DNA from: Tetmemena sp. SeJ-2015
Taxonomy: Eukaryota; Ciliophora; Spirotrichea; Sporadotrichida; Oxytrichidae
Direction: 5' to 3'
Length of the DNA: 64,000 nt
Assembly: GCA_027382625.1 (NCBI GenBank)
Contig: JAJKFJ010021044.1
Location: 1-64,000, forward strand
Made by a program: the position numbers and the translations under genes. The notes below the pieces were generated by a model. That model was given only the letters and a program-made list of their open reading frames with translations, was not told the DNA's origin and did not search any database. This document shows positions 41,901 through 55,400 of the stretch, one piece after another. Numbering within the stretch: the first letter of the stretch is position 1; the number at the start of each line of letters is the position of its first letter.

Positions 41901-44900
41901 AGCACTCTTCAAGCTATGTTATTTATATTAGTTGCACTCGCTTTGGAGTAAGTAGCAAGGATACAAATAAAGATGACTTAAATTCTATTTTACTTCAATA
42001 AAATATTCTGAGGAGGAGCAATGTGCTTATTGCAAAGAATAGCTGACTTTAAAAGATTTCAAGAATAATCCGTACGGGTAATTTGCCTATATTTCTAGAT
42101 CTAGAGTTATGTTCCATTCCATAAATTAAACCATAGAAAAATAAAAACTTAGGTATGGAGATGAGGAAGCCCTTAAGAGAGAGCAAGAAAGTGAATGGGT
42201 TGAAGATAGTCACTACCCGAGGCAAAAGTCAAACAAAAATTATGGTTGCTTTTTTAAACTACTGTGAAGAATTAGACTTGAAGTATCTGAGTACTGATAG
42301 TCAGATGACTGGTGGCACTATGATAAGATGCAGCCACTATGCTCATGCGAGCTGCCTTATAAATTACATATAATTATTAGAAGAGAAAACATCTAATTTT
42401 TACATATAGGCAAGGATAGACGATGATTAAATGCGCTAAGAAAAGAAAATACTAGGTCTAGGATTGAACTGCTACTAGTGCCCAATATGCAAGCATATTT
42501 CGAATGTTCTGTTCCCTGCTGATGATTTGAGCACACTAACAGAAGCTAATGATCTATAAATTATGAAAATTATTTTTTTCATAAATTATCTGTAAAATCC
42601 GAAGTTAAACCTTATCTATACAAGGTTACTACAATTCATATTAAAGAAGCAGAATAATTTTGCAGGAACAATGATTTTATAGTTTTTTAATGGACAGTAA
42701 CTAACTTTTTAATGAGCATTCAGATAAGCTAATAGATGGAGTTTTCCGCTTTATATTACATAGAATCAAGCTTTTCCAAATAAATATATTTACTTTAGCA
42801 AGCTAATAGACTTAAGAGGTATCTCAGATTTCTTTTAATATCGTCAATATAGAATTCAAAAATTAAACGTCTTTTAATTAATTCATATTAGAAATGCTTT
42901 TCCTATTAAATAAATATAACCTTCTTAACAATCTCTAATGTTCCTAGCTTTGCAAATTGGAAATGAATAATTTTAAGCTTGACTTCAAAGTCTCAATTGG
43001 TCAAAATAGTTGTAGATTTCTTTTGCAAGTCTGTAACTACTATATATCTATTTCTACTTGGGAAGATAATCTGGCTACGAAGACTACGCACATCTCCTTA
43101 AAATACTGAAAAGATTTGGAGTGTTTTAATTAAAAAATGAGGTAAATCAGGTGCTTTAAGAAATTCTAATTCGCGAAATTTAGACTACTTTTTCTGGTAA
43201 TTTTCTGGAATGTCTTTCTGATAAAAATGATCTTTTCTCCAAGATAGCAAGAGTTATAATGAACTTGCATAAATAATTTGTATCATATTGCTGATCCTTC
43301 TTTATCAAGAGGAGAGCTTTAATCAAATTATATATGTTAATTTGCTCTCTATTTATAATCTGATTGCAAAAATAGCACATCTTGCTTTAAGAATTAATCA
43401 CTACTAGAGTATTTTTAATTATTTAAGTGATGATGAGTATAAAGTTTGCTGCATATCTGAGCTATCCAAAGCATAGACCTTTCCCAAAAGATAAGGGTGA
43501 TAACTACACAGTTATAGAAGAACTGATTCTAAGCTAGAGTCTGCTTTTAATACCATATTTTCTTAATATGCCTAAGCAAGCTTACTAGGAATCTGTAAAC
43601 AGTTTTTGCAATAAATTTGCAGCCTTTCTAAGCTTAATAGAGAGCACTTCAATATCCTATTTAATTTAAATTAACTATTTAAAATTCAACTGGCTCTTAA
43701 AAACTTCATCCCTAAGAATTCTTTGAAAAGTAGCAATCAGAAAATGAGAAGGAGCCCTCATTCTTCAAATCTAAGGATTACATCCAAGCTTTTATAAGAA
43801 AATATCAAGGATAAGATACAGACCTAGAATCTTATAGAGTAAGATCACCATTTATTAGGTAGATTGTATAAAAGTAAAATGAAGATTTCATGAGAAAATG
43901 GATAGGTAAAGGAAGAATTAGTGACAATGGATCTAAAAAGTTTAATTAAAAGATGATCAATTAAATATTAAGATATTGGAGCGGCTGGCGATTAATTTCT
44001 AATGTGATCAGCAATTGGGGTTTTAATTAAGATTTCACTAACTTGTCTACTACTATACTACAAAAACTACTACTGCAACATCTACTACTAGTACCAGTCA
44101 GTGAAAATATTTGAGGTAAGTCCATCTTCATTTCCCATTTATTCCATTTACTCAATTGACAATGGTCTTACTCTATTAGAAAGAAATATTTATAGAACTA
44201 AAAATAGATGATCCTCTTAAAATAGATGTAGAGTCAATTATTCAGGTCCTTCAAGATATATCTTGGGTGCAACATTTTAAAAATATTTAACCTCTTAAAG
44301 ATGGAACAAATGTCATCCCCTTGAAAGCCTGGATGTAAACTACAAACTATTCTTTTGATCTTATTCATTTGCCAGGAGAGTTTTACATTTCTGAACAAAT
44401 TATTTAGTAAGTTTTAAGGAATGCAACTAGAGTTTTATAAATAAAGGTGCAGATGTTGCAGATCCCAGCCGCAGGAGAGTGCTATTTGCCTGATTTGCGG
44501 AGAGCTATTGTGTTTCCTAGAGGGGTGCTGCTATGACAGAGAGGGACTGAAAAATAAGGAAGGAGAGCTCACTCATCATGCAAGAACTTATTTAATTATT
44601 CAATGAAAATCTTTTTTAACTTGTGAGGGTGGAATTGCTATCTTAATGAATAACATCAGTGGCTTACTCTACTTGATAGAAAGAAAGAGATCTTGCGAAA
44701 AGCCAAGTGTCTATGTTAGCAAGTATGGAGAGCCCTACACATAGAAAGGAAAAAAGTATGAAGATTATTATTTGGATGAGAAACATGGAGGCCTCTAAGT
44801 ACTTCAAAGCTACAAAAAGATGCTAATTGATTTCACTATAGACAATTTATAATTTTACTATCTGTAACTTAGTTCTCAAGGAAAGAGCTTTTAAGCAGGA

Positions 44901-45032
44901 TTATTTCAGAGCTGGAAGAATATGAATTGCAAATAAAGCTTTTTGTTAATTAAAATATATCTAAATTCAATAGCATACTACTCCTATTAGATTTTAAGAG
45001 TAAATAATAATTGCTATAAGATAAGCAACTGA
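35962..45032 (+). CDS. UBR-family E3 ubiquitin ligase (N-recognin), copy A
   Basis: Blocks appear in the canonical UBR1/UBR2 order. Acidic N-terminus 35962-36190. UBR box 36405-36790: CKDCFLHPTCIICEECF, GDHSGHKV, CCDCGDSESWKPEGFCKDHC; Cys/His all present. Middle helical blocks at 38055-38552, 38572-39000, 39065-39280 and 39745-39980. A linker at 41600-41830 has NADKKKEAAKLKREEVLKKY. Split RING-H2: CAYCKEQ (about 42020), CSHYAHASCLINYI (about 42330), CPICKHISNVLFP (about 42480). C-terminal Cys-rich region: CRCCRSQPQESAICLICGEL (about 44450), then YVSKYGEPYTQ. TGA at 45030-45032. UBR proteins bind destabilising N-terminal residues and ubiquitinate the protein. Between blocks lie AT-rich gaps of 30-500 bp (introns and/or IESs) that I could not all delimit. 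All blocks are in linear order on one strand, with no sign of scrambling. Confidence 0.85.
35998..36096 (+). repeat. 33-bp tandem repeat in the acidic N-terminus of UBR copy A (3 units)
   Basis: The unit begins AGTTCAGGCGAAGAATTTGA and is 33 bp long, encoding SSGEEFESDSS. The first two units are almost identical and the third has diverged (SSDKEFKIASS). This is a recent in-frame duplication of a CK2-like acidic Ser motif. Confidence 0.9.
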
Positions 45033-46439
45033 GATAAATTTATAAATTAATTGAAAGCCAAGTGAGGCAGAGAGCACTTAAAGATACACCCATTAAGTTA
45101 TTGCTCTAAACATATACCTTTTTTCTGACTAAACTTTAATTTCTTTCTTAATTTTTTAAGGGTTTTATTTTCATTTTAAACCAGCATCAAACTTAAATTT
45201 GATAAGAGTGAGAGAGAAAGAGAGAGCAATCAATTATATTGTAGATCTTATTTTGCCTTAATGCTAAAATCTTTTAAATTTCAATAAAAAGGTGTCAATA
45301 TTCTAATAACTGATATGCTGTGGTATAGATAGAGAGATAAATATAAATTCTATGTTCGTTGAAGAATGTGATTAATCTAATAAATTCTGATAGCACATAT
45401 TTTCTCTTTAAATTCGAAAAATGAAGAATAATTACTTATGTAATTAATTTCATTTAAGGAAAATTGATTAATTATTTCTTTAAAATTAATATAATTTTAT
45501 AGTAATTAGGAATCAATGAGAAAGGATATATTTTCGAATGTAATTTTATCTTAGACTAAACTATAATTAGCAAGATTAATCTATAACTGTGCTACAAATT
45601 TATGAATATAAAATGTTTAATAAATCTAAAAATATTACTTGTTTTTAATGGAATAGAAATTATATTTTTGCTTTTAATTAATTTATATATTGGTGGGGAG
45701 TTACATTCTGATAATTTGATAACTGATTCTATTTGATTTAATTCGAATTTCTATAATTAATAATTATAAAACTATTGCGCTAATAAACCTATTTATAAAA
45801 TATCGAATTTACTCAAGATAAAGACATGGACAAAAATCAAATACCTTTCAGAGTAAAATACAGAAAACACTTAATAAACAAATCCTGAAAAGACTGTTCA
45901 GATTGATCTAACTGGAAAGAAGACACTCTATAAATTATCAATAATTTTCTTATTCCTCATATTAATTTAGCAATAAATTTAAGATACTTATTTAAATATA
46001 TATAATTATGCTTATACTTTTAATCCTTATAAAAAAAAGGATTACACTTTAGGTGCTATATTTGAGTTAAAAATCCATTTGGATTGATAATAATTTAAAA
46101 ACAGAATCTATATGGACCAAGTTTTTCTCATTTATCTTTGACTTATATTTCTAATGTAAATGGGTATCAGTTACAATTTGAAATAATTTCAAACAAATTT
46201 ATATCCCTTGCTTTTGAATAATTTAATATATTATCTATTTCCTATTTTCAGTTAGAAATATAATTCATCCTCTAAAACAAGTGAGTAAGTATTTAATTAG
46301 CATAATACTCGCCCAAATTGCTCCAGCCATCTTTGAACATAAAGGAACTTTTGGTAAAAATAGATAACTCTTTCAGACCTAGTTACTTAAATAAATATTA
46401 ATTTGGCAACTATATTATTATTCTTTGACGTTTGCGATA
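45033..46439. other. AT-rich spacer between the two UBR copies
   Basis: No conserved coding block was seen. Long A/T runs and frequent TGA in all frames. It presumably holds the 3' flank of copy A and the 5' part of copy B, whose N-terminus I could not find. Confidence 0.55.
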
Positions 46440-49400
46440 AATTGATTTATGGGAGGAATGTAAGCTAAACAAATAGATAGATATAGAAGCCCAGATGTGT
46501 CAATTTTAACTACTAGAATGGAATGATGTGGCAATGCCTCGACTGTCAAGTAGGAGACAAATACCAATATATTTGTAGTGACTGCTATATGAACTCAAAC
46601 CATTTCAATCATAAGTGCATTCCAAGTAAAAATAAAGTAGTCATTCACTCATAAATATAAGAATTTATATACGCTATTTTTATAAAGAAGTTAGATATTT
46701 GTATCTTAATTATTTTTTTAAAACTAAAATCATTTTACACTTATTAGACCTAATAAATAATCTAGTTTTATTTAATACAAAAGATTTATAAAAATAAATT
46801 ATTTTTAAATTATTTCATTTAATTTTAAATTTCAAGCAACGCAAGGTATGTACCGTGCTGTTGCGGTGAAAAGAGCCTGATGAAGCAGAGTGGATTTTGT
46901 TCTAATCATAAAGGGCAGCAACATAATAGAAGTTCTTAAAAATAGAGTCCATAAGAAGTTAAAAATGAAATGATAGTTCTCAAAGCCATTCATTTTTAAT
47001 TATTTTTACTCAAATTAAAAAATGATTTGAAGCTTAAATTAGGAAATTAGATATATTTCTATTTAATTAAATATTTTGAGGTTATATTGTGCAGCATTTT
47101 TATTTATTTTTAGCAACTCAAGTTCCTGATATAGATATATATCAATTGGATAGTTGAAATGAATTCATTCTTTTGCCTTATCTTACTTAATATTCATTCT
47201 AGAATTTAATTTACTTTATTACAATCTCATAAAACATATTCCTATTTCCTATTGTCTTAAGATCCATTTAAATAATCATAATTTCAGTATTTTGGTTTCT
47301 ATTTAAAATCTTAAAGATGCTTTCCTTTATAAATTTTGTTTGTCTTAATGAAAACTTTATCAAATCTAGAAAATGAATTTGAGAAAAAAATTTGATTTAA
47401 TTAAAGTTTAAATAGAATATCTGTTAATATCTATCATAAATAACGAGTTCATTTAAAATTCAATCTCTATTGCAGAATTCCATTTGACCATAATTATTTA
47501 ATTTATAGTTAGCGTCCTTCTAGATTATCTTACCTAGCATCTCTCGCGATCACCTTCTAGTTTATTCTTATTTATTTTTACATTCTCTCAATTATAAATA
47601 AAGTTATTTAGTTTTAAATTAAAAATATAGCTAGTTTCAGATTCTTAATGAACAGTCCAAAAGACGATTTAATTCTAAGCAGCGAGCAAAATATATTTAT
47701 TTGTAAAGGTCTAGCACATCCTAAGTAAGTTTAAATCAAAATTTAATGCTAATTATAGATAGAAAGACCCTAATTAAAAAACTTTGTAATTACTTTAATA
47801 AAATAATTAGCGCTATAAGGTGCTATGTGACTGCTCTCTTTTTGATAAACTGTTCTACAATTATTCTGCAATTTCTAGTGAGAGATTGGTTCTAAGGAGT
47901 CTCTTTGAATTTCTTGCCATAATCTCAATCAATGAACAGGCTAAAGTAGAAATTATCTTACATTTATTTCATTAAAAATTAAATAGCCTTTTCTGAGAGG
48001 TTGATAGCATTTCAATTCACATATTTTTTTCTATTAAGTAGGAGGTTTACATTTTAACATTTTAATTAGTTATAGAATATTTCAATAATTAATTTTTCTG
48101 TGTGTTTTTATCCTTATTTATTGATTAATTATAATTTTGTTTTACTAAAATGTAATAAATTTATATTTAGAAATTCGCAAGGTCTATTTCAAAAAGTGGG
48201 AGTTCTTTTAAGAGAGATAATTTATTCTTTAATTAAGAAATAAATTATAATAAAATAATTGAAAAGGTAATCAAATAAAGGAGAGATAGTTATGATAAAT
48301 ATGCTGTAAAACTTCATTTCTATAATTTAAATTATAAGATTTAATATTAAATAATATATTTCATTTTATTATTTCTCCTTTTTATTAAAGATCTAAAGTC
48401 AAAGTTAAAAAAGATGAAAACTCAATAAATTTTAATAATCTTATAAAGATATCACTAGCCGCTTACTCATATCACTGTGCTATATAATTCAAGAATTATA
48501 TTTAAAAGTTTGAAGATTTAATTAAAACGACTACTTGAAGCTCTAGTTATTTAACTTTGTCTTGATATTTTTAGCTTTCTCCCTTAGATTAAATTTTATT
48601 TAATTTGAGATGAAGAACAAAATATAGATTTATAGAGATAATTTTTAATTTGTAAAGATAATCTAACACATTATATTTTTTCATCCAAGATATTTCTAGA
48701 ACTGATGAATCTGTTGGTCCTCTTATAATTGATGATGCACTAAGAACAAAGGAATTAAAATAAATTCTTAAAAAGAACATTTATTTAAAGATTTATAATC
48801 AAATTTCTGAATGTTTTACTAAAAAAGTATTAATTTTGTTAAGAATTTAAATATAAATGGAAATAATTCTATTCCAAAGTGAATGGAATTTAATTTACAA
48901 GTTTCTAACGTAGAAGAAAATAACATCACAATAGAATTGTGATAGGTATATTAAATAATTGGAAGTGAGTGAAAATACTAAATGTTAACATATCTTTAAG
49001 AGGGAAAATGTTAACTATTCTTGATCGTAGATGAATAGAGAAAGCTCACTGCCGATTGCAGCGTTATTAAGCGATCTTTTAATTAAAATAGAGAGTAAAA
49101 AAAAATATTTTCTTAAAACCATTATTGCATATCTTATAAAAGATTGAGCTAAATTTACTATAAAGAGTTAAAGCTGACTCCATTCATTGCAACTCTTTTT
49201 ATTATTGAGCTTGGATACCCCTAAATCTAAATCCGAATTATAAATTATCTATATTTTTTTGATAATTTATTATTTTACGAATAATTGCTCACTTAAATTA
49301 ATTTTATGATTTAATATTTTTTAAATTAAATAATGAAGGAATTTAAGATATACGAAGACTCTTTTGATGTTTAGGTGGTTTAAATACCAATGGATTTAAT

Positions 49401-52400
49401 TATTAATCTTTTCATTTTTTTAAGCAATATAAAAAATATTATTTTATACAAAAATTTAAGTGATTATTTATAATAACTTTTAAGATAATTAGTCTTGTAA
49501 ATAATCATACCTGCCAAATTTCTAATTTTATTTTATTATAAGTTTACATCAGCAAAAATAAATTTAAATTGTAAATCTTTATAAGTATATGAAAAAATTC
49601 TATTCTTAAAATTTAAGTTTTATAAAAGAAATTATGTCTTTACTCTAATGTAATAAATTCTACATAAATTTTAAATGCAAACAATGCTTTTACAAAAATA
49701 TTCGCAGATATTTTATTCTTCCCAAAGTTTAGAGTCTTCAAATATCTTCTTAATTCAATAGAAATACAAATTTTATTATTTAATTGTTTTTAGTTATATT
49801 ATAAATGCAATAGCTTGAATTTATGATAGCATTTATAATGATAAGGTTATTATTTAATTTGAGCTTAATTTTAAGAGGTTTTAATTGATAATGTGAGTGA
49901 GAAAGATCGTAATTTCAATATTAGGGGGGCCTTTCCTCGTCATCCACTTTTTTCATGAAAATATGAAAAATCACTGTCTTGCCTAAAATTAGCCAAAAAC
50001 ACCAATTTTTTAGTCCTAGTTCAATTTCAGAAAGCTTATCACGATCATATTCTTTAATTTAGAAAAAAATTTGGAGCCTTCGGGAAATATTCTTTTATAA
50101 AAAATTAAATTTTAAAGGAGTGCCAATACCACTAGGATATTTAATTCATTCACAAGTTGAAGATATCTAATGTAAAAATAAAAAGTACTCTAAACCACCT
50201 TATCACAGTTATCGAGTCTTTTCATTTTTAGTATCATTTAATAGCATAATCTGAGCTAAAAATATATCTAAGTCAACTTATTTCATTAAATACATATTGT
50301 TCTTTGATTGTATGATTAAATATGAAATTTCATGTATTCTTATTTTCTTTTAAAATATTCTAGAATTTAATATCAATGCCTTAGTTTTAAATAGCTGTAA
50401 TCATGTTTAAAGGAAATTCATCTCATTTATAAATGTATTTTGTAGCATTAATATTTTTCGTAGTTAACTATTATCTTATATTTTGAAAACATATATTTTA
50501 TTCAATAAAATAAAGCTTTTATTCTATAAAATTTCATTAAAAGTACAAAATTATGTCTTACTGATTCTAAAAAAATTAAGCTCTATTTTCTAAATTAAAG
50601 TATATGATCGTGATAAGCTTTCTGAAATTGAATTTGGACTAAAAAATTGGTGTTTTTGGCTAATTTTAGGCTAGACAGTGATTTTTCAAATTTTCATAAA
50701 AAAAAGTGGATGACGAGGAAAGGCCCCCCCCAATATTAAATTCTAAATTTTAAAATCAAGTTAGGAGATTCAATTTAATCTATTAAATCTCAGCTGAAGT
50801 TCATTATATTTGTGATGTTTTAAAATAATTAAGGCATTTTAATTTTCAAGGGAGCTAGTAAAAAAAAGCTGACATCAGGGAAAATATATTTTTTAACTAA
50901 ATACTTTATTCAATATTTTTTTTAGTTGAATGCTAAGAATTTAAGTAGCAGCAGTATCTAACCAGTCGACAGCAAAAAAAGCTGTAACCAACATACTAGA
51001 TAACTACTCATCTATAGTTATATTATACATTGAGGAAATCGATTAAATTACCAAAAATAGTATTTAAATGCAACTTCTCAGCTAAAATTATACTCCAATA
51101 ATCGATCCATTTAATAATTAAAGATTTAATTTTATAATCATGACAATTTATAAATAATTTTGTGTAATTTGCAACTCCTTTATACTAAAATATTTTGTGA
51201 CGCAATTTTCAGAGCAAATATTTGGACTTAAAAAGACAAGATTAGTCAAAATATTAAAATCTAAGTTCTCAAAATGTAGATTAAATCAATGGTGGATGCT
51301 TATTTCGACACATCTATATAGATGACTAGCGGAGGATAATTAACTTTTGTCAACAAGGATATATTCTATTCACTGTTCTCTATTTAAGGAAGAAAATTAT
51401 AAATAATTATAATACAAATTTCTTAGTTACACTATTTTAGAGAATCCTTGATTTAATTAAGGTGACCTTATTTATCCATAGAAGTTTTCTGAACCTAAAA
51501 TTCTTTAATTCCCTATAGTATTTATTTTAATTTACCGGAAATTCACTGGATAAATCATAATTTGGTGATGATTTTCTATCAATTTCCCATCACTTACCTA
51601 ATAAAAATACATAGAGTATCAAATTATCTTTCTCAGAATGATTGAATGAGTGCATTATTTTTGTATTCTGATTCATCTTGTTGTTGCTACAATTAGTATG
51701 AATGTAAAATTAATGTTTACTAAAAGTTGAGATATTAATTATGATATATTTTTAAAGAACGCTGTAGTTCATCAATTTATTTTAAGTTCGTGAAGATTTT
51801 AACAGATTAGATTAATTTCTAGGACACTTATTAAATTTAAATAAGATATAGTCTTATATTAAATTTACACTCAACTTATTCATGACATCTTTGAAGCATT
51901 AAACACCTTTTAATTTGTGAATTAAAAAATTAATTGTTCTCTCTTACATAGGATAATAGTACGTTATCTTAACTAGTACTGAATAAGTGCTGGTTTTGAA
52001 AAATGATTATTATTTACATTCCTCAAATTTTACTTTACTACTTTACTTTACTTTAATTGTTCTCTCCTATTTAAATTTAATTTTTTTCTTAAAAAGGACA
52101 AGATGGGTAATTATATTTTTACATTTTCTATTCTCTGCAGAATATAAATTAAAATTAAAAATATTTAATTAAAAGCGAAAAGAATTGGAGCAAGTAAATT
52201 ATAAATCAAGAATAAATTTGAGTCAACATTTCTTATTTTAAATTAAAAAAATAATAATTTGGTTATAATTCTGTGATGCTTAAATTCAGATTTAAAATAA
52301 AAAGACTATAAAGTTCTCTTAAGTTTTATAAGTGACCTTCTGTGATTCTATATTCTATCCTTATATAGCACTGCACTCAAATCTTTCTCTCTTCATCACT

Positions 52401-55400
52401 AATATTCTTTAAAATGTGTAAAAAAGTAAAAATGTTTAAATAATAAAAAATATTAGATAAATAAAATTAATTTTAAAAGTGAAATTTAATTTAAGGCATA
52501 TTGTACTTAAATTGGCTCTAACATAAGATAATTAAGGGGTTAAAAATTAGCAAATATTCAACTTTGATCCATAATCAGACTTATAATATAAACTGGTCAA
52601 TAATTATGTTTTTTCTATTAATTTTTTTTCCATTTTTTTTTTAAAAAAAAAATGTAATTTTAAGTTTGAATATTGAAAATTATACAAAAGAATAATAAGG
52701 TATCTAGGCCATATACATATTCTTTCTCATATTTGTTTTATACTTTTAGATTCATTTTTAATTTAAAGATTTTTGTCAGAATACTAATTATGTCGTAAGT
52801 TTTATGATTTGTTAGTAAATTAATTTAAATTCTGATTTTCAAATAGAATGAGAATTTAATAGGATTATAAAGAAGAAAAAAATCAAATGGATGCAATTAA
52901 AAAATTAAAAATTCGCAAATAGAAATATTAATAAAAAATAATAAAAAACAAAAATTAAAAATATTTCATTTAATTTCATGAAATAATTAAACACTTTTTA
53001 AAATCCTTTTATTCTTTTGGATCAAATCTATATAGTACTGATAGAATATAAGAGTTTATAAATTATTATTTAAAATTTAAAAAAAATTTTTTTTGAAATT
53101 TGGGAAAAAAATTGCTTTGGACTCCATCATAGTCAGAGTTTGAAATAGAATTTAATTGTCTCCAAAATCAGTAATAAGAGACTGAGATCCTTCCTGAAAT
53201 TTTAAGAAATGCCAGCTCAGAAATTGAGAACATATTAAAATTCTACTTAACACACCACACTAAGTTTACTTACACGCATGGAGAAAATACTCAGCCAATC
53301 ACTTATGAAATGTACTACATAAAAGAAATTTTAAATACGCAAATATTTAAAACAAAAGATAGCGATTTAATATAAAATATCAAAGGGAAATTTAAAAAGG
53401 TAAGGAATTGATAGATTTTTATGTAGCATTCTTATATTTTTTAAAATTTCATATTTTTTAAACTTAACAATTTTAATAATTTTAAATGTTTTTATTCCCC
53501 CATGGGGTTTTTAAAAAATGACTTTAATAGAGCCAGATTAGAGCTCTATACTTTCAGATTTAATAAAGTAGCTATTTAATCCTGTAATTTTTGACCTCAG
53601 AAAATATTATGAACAAATTTAATTCAACTTTAAAATGTAACTATATCTTTTTTTCTCATTCAAATTGATAAGTTATATTTTTAATTAAAAGGAAGCTAAA
53701 TATATTAATTTAATTAAATAGTAGCTAGATTATTTCATAATTTTCTTTCCATTTTTAGATATTTGATACTCTTCTATTTAATTCTTAAATTAAATAGACA
53801 TTCTTATATATAAAGATCCACAAAGAGAAAAGTACATATAAGATTAACTCTAACCTGCAAATGAGCTAAAGGCTTAAAAATAAATATATTGTCTTATTTA
53901 CACAACGTTCTAGACTTTATTATCAAAGTTCAGCAATCCTTTAGTTGTTTTACATTTATATCATCAATTTGTATTTACTTATCCTAAATGCACTGGGTAC
54001 TTTCACTTTCTCAAAGACTTAAGTACCCAGACAAAAATGAGACTGAGCTTTCATAAGCAAAATATTTGGGGGAGGTTATTGATTGAGGACTTAATTAGAA
54101 ATTATGAAAGAGTTTAAGTTCCTTATTCATAAAAATAGAAATTTAAGTTTAATTATATCCTATGATCCTTCTTAATTGTACGACTGTCATCACTCCTAAA
54201 TTCTAATGCTCTTGCTCCATTTATAAATATGCTCTTTAAGAGTTAATATAAGTAGCATCTGATTTTTTTAAACTAGAAGATCAATTAAAAAATAAAAATT
54301 TAAGTATAAATGATTTCATATAATGAGTAGCAAATTTTTAAAGTCTTTATCTTAAATCTATTAGTCATTATAAAATTTATTTGATTCCATGGAATATAGA
54401 TTCAATATGCATGAATAATATATTTATTTAATTTAAAAAGATTTAATTTATTTGTTTTAAGTTGGAGAACTAACCACCCATATATTTTATTAGTGTAGAT
54501 ATTTTATTCAGATAAAGTTTAAAATGATTTGCTTTAATCTCTGTTGGACAATGAAAATGACAGGGAGCTGGCTAATGTCTTTATGATGAATCCCAAACTA
54601 TGTAAAATTAAGCACTTTAGAGAGAGAACTGATAGTATTTAATTTATTTTAGCTTCTTTTTCTCAAACATTGAGGCCTTTGGAAAAAAGGTTAGTTAAGT
54701 ATTTTACAGAAAGGGACCAAAAAGATTTCTTCTAAAGGACGATTATAATAAACTATATGACCCTTACTATTTCTTCCCTAACTCTCAAAAGTACATTGAT
54801 TATGAATAGTTCAACTTTTACAAGAAATTAATTAATATTTTTTATTTAGAAAGGCAAACCTGAGATTGATGATTAAAATTTATTTAAAATCTTTTAAAAA
54901 AGGTTTAAAATAAATATTTCTTAAAATTTTAAAAAATTTAAAAATTTAATTTTATACCTTTTATCTTAAAATTAAAGGATTTCTTTTTTTACCCTAAGTC
55001 TTTTTAAATAATTAAATCAAAATTTACGAGGATAAAAAATTAGGAAATTTTCTTCAAAATTATTAAAATCACTTAATTTTGCCTTTAAATTAATAAAAAT
55101 AAATTTTTTTTTTTTAAATTAGTAAAAGATTTGTTTGGGTTTAGATTTTAGAAGTTATGCAACTCCATTGAATGCAATTTTATCTGCAAAACTGTTTAGA
55201 CCAGAAGTGATTAATCAGATACACCTGCTACTAAATGTCTATAAAATTCTATGCATTGCTTATTTTTGTTGTGTCTATATCATGATGGAAGAAGGAATAA
55301 AAAAGTTAGATAAAAATGATGACTAAAAAATAGCTAAATTTTAGAAAAATTTAAATATTTTTAAAATTTTTTTCAAAATTTTAAAAGGGGGGGTTTTCCC

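Larger units (their letters stand above)
48545..53170. other. 4.6-kb very AT-rich interval inside UBR copy B
   Basis: Apart from the two mobile elements listed, I see no conserved coding block between the 47.8-48.5 kb blocks and the 53.2 kb block. In copy A the corresponding gap is under 1 kb. It consists of A/T homopolymers and short frames only. Confidence 0.55.
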
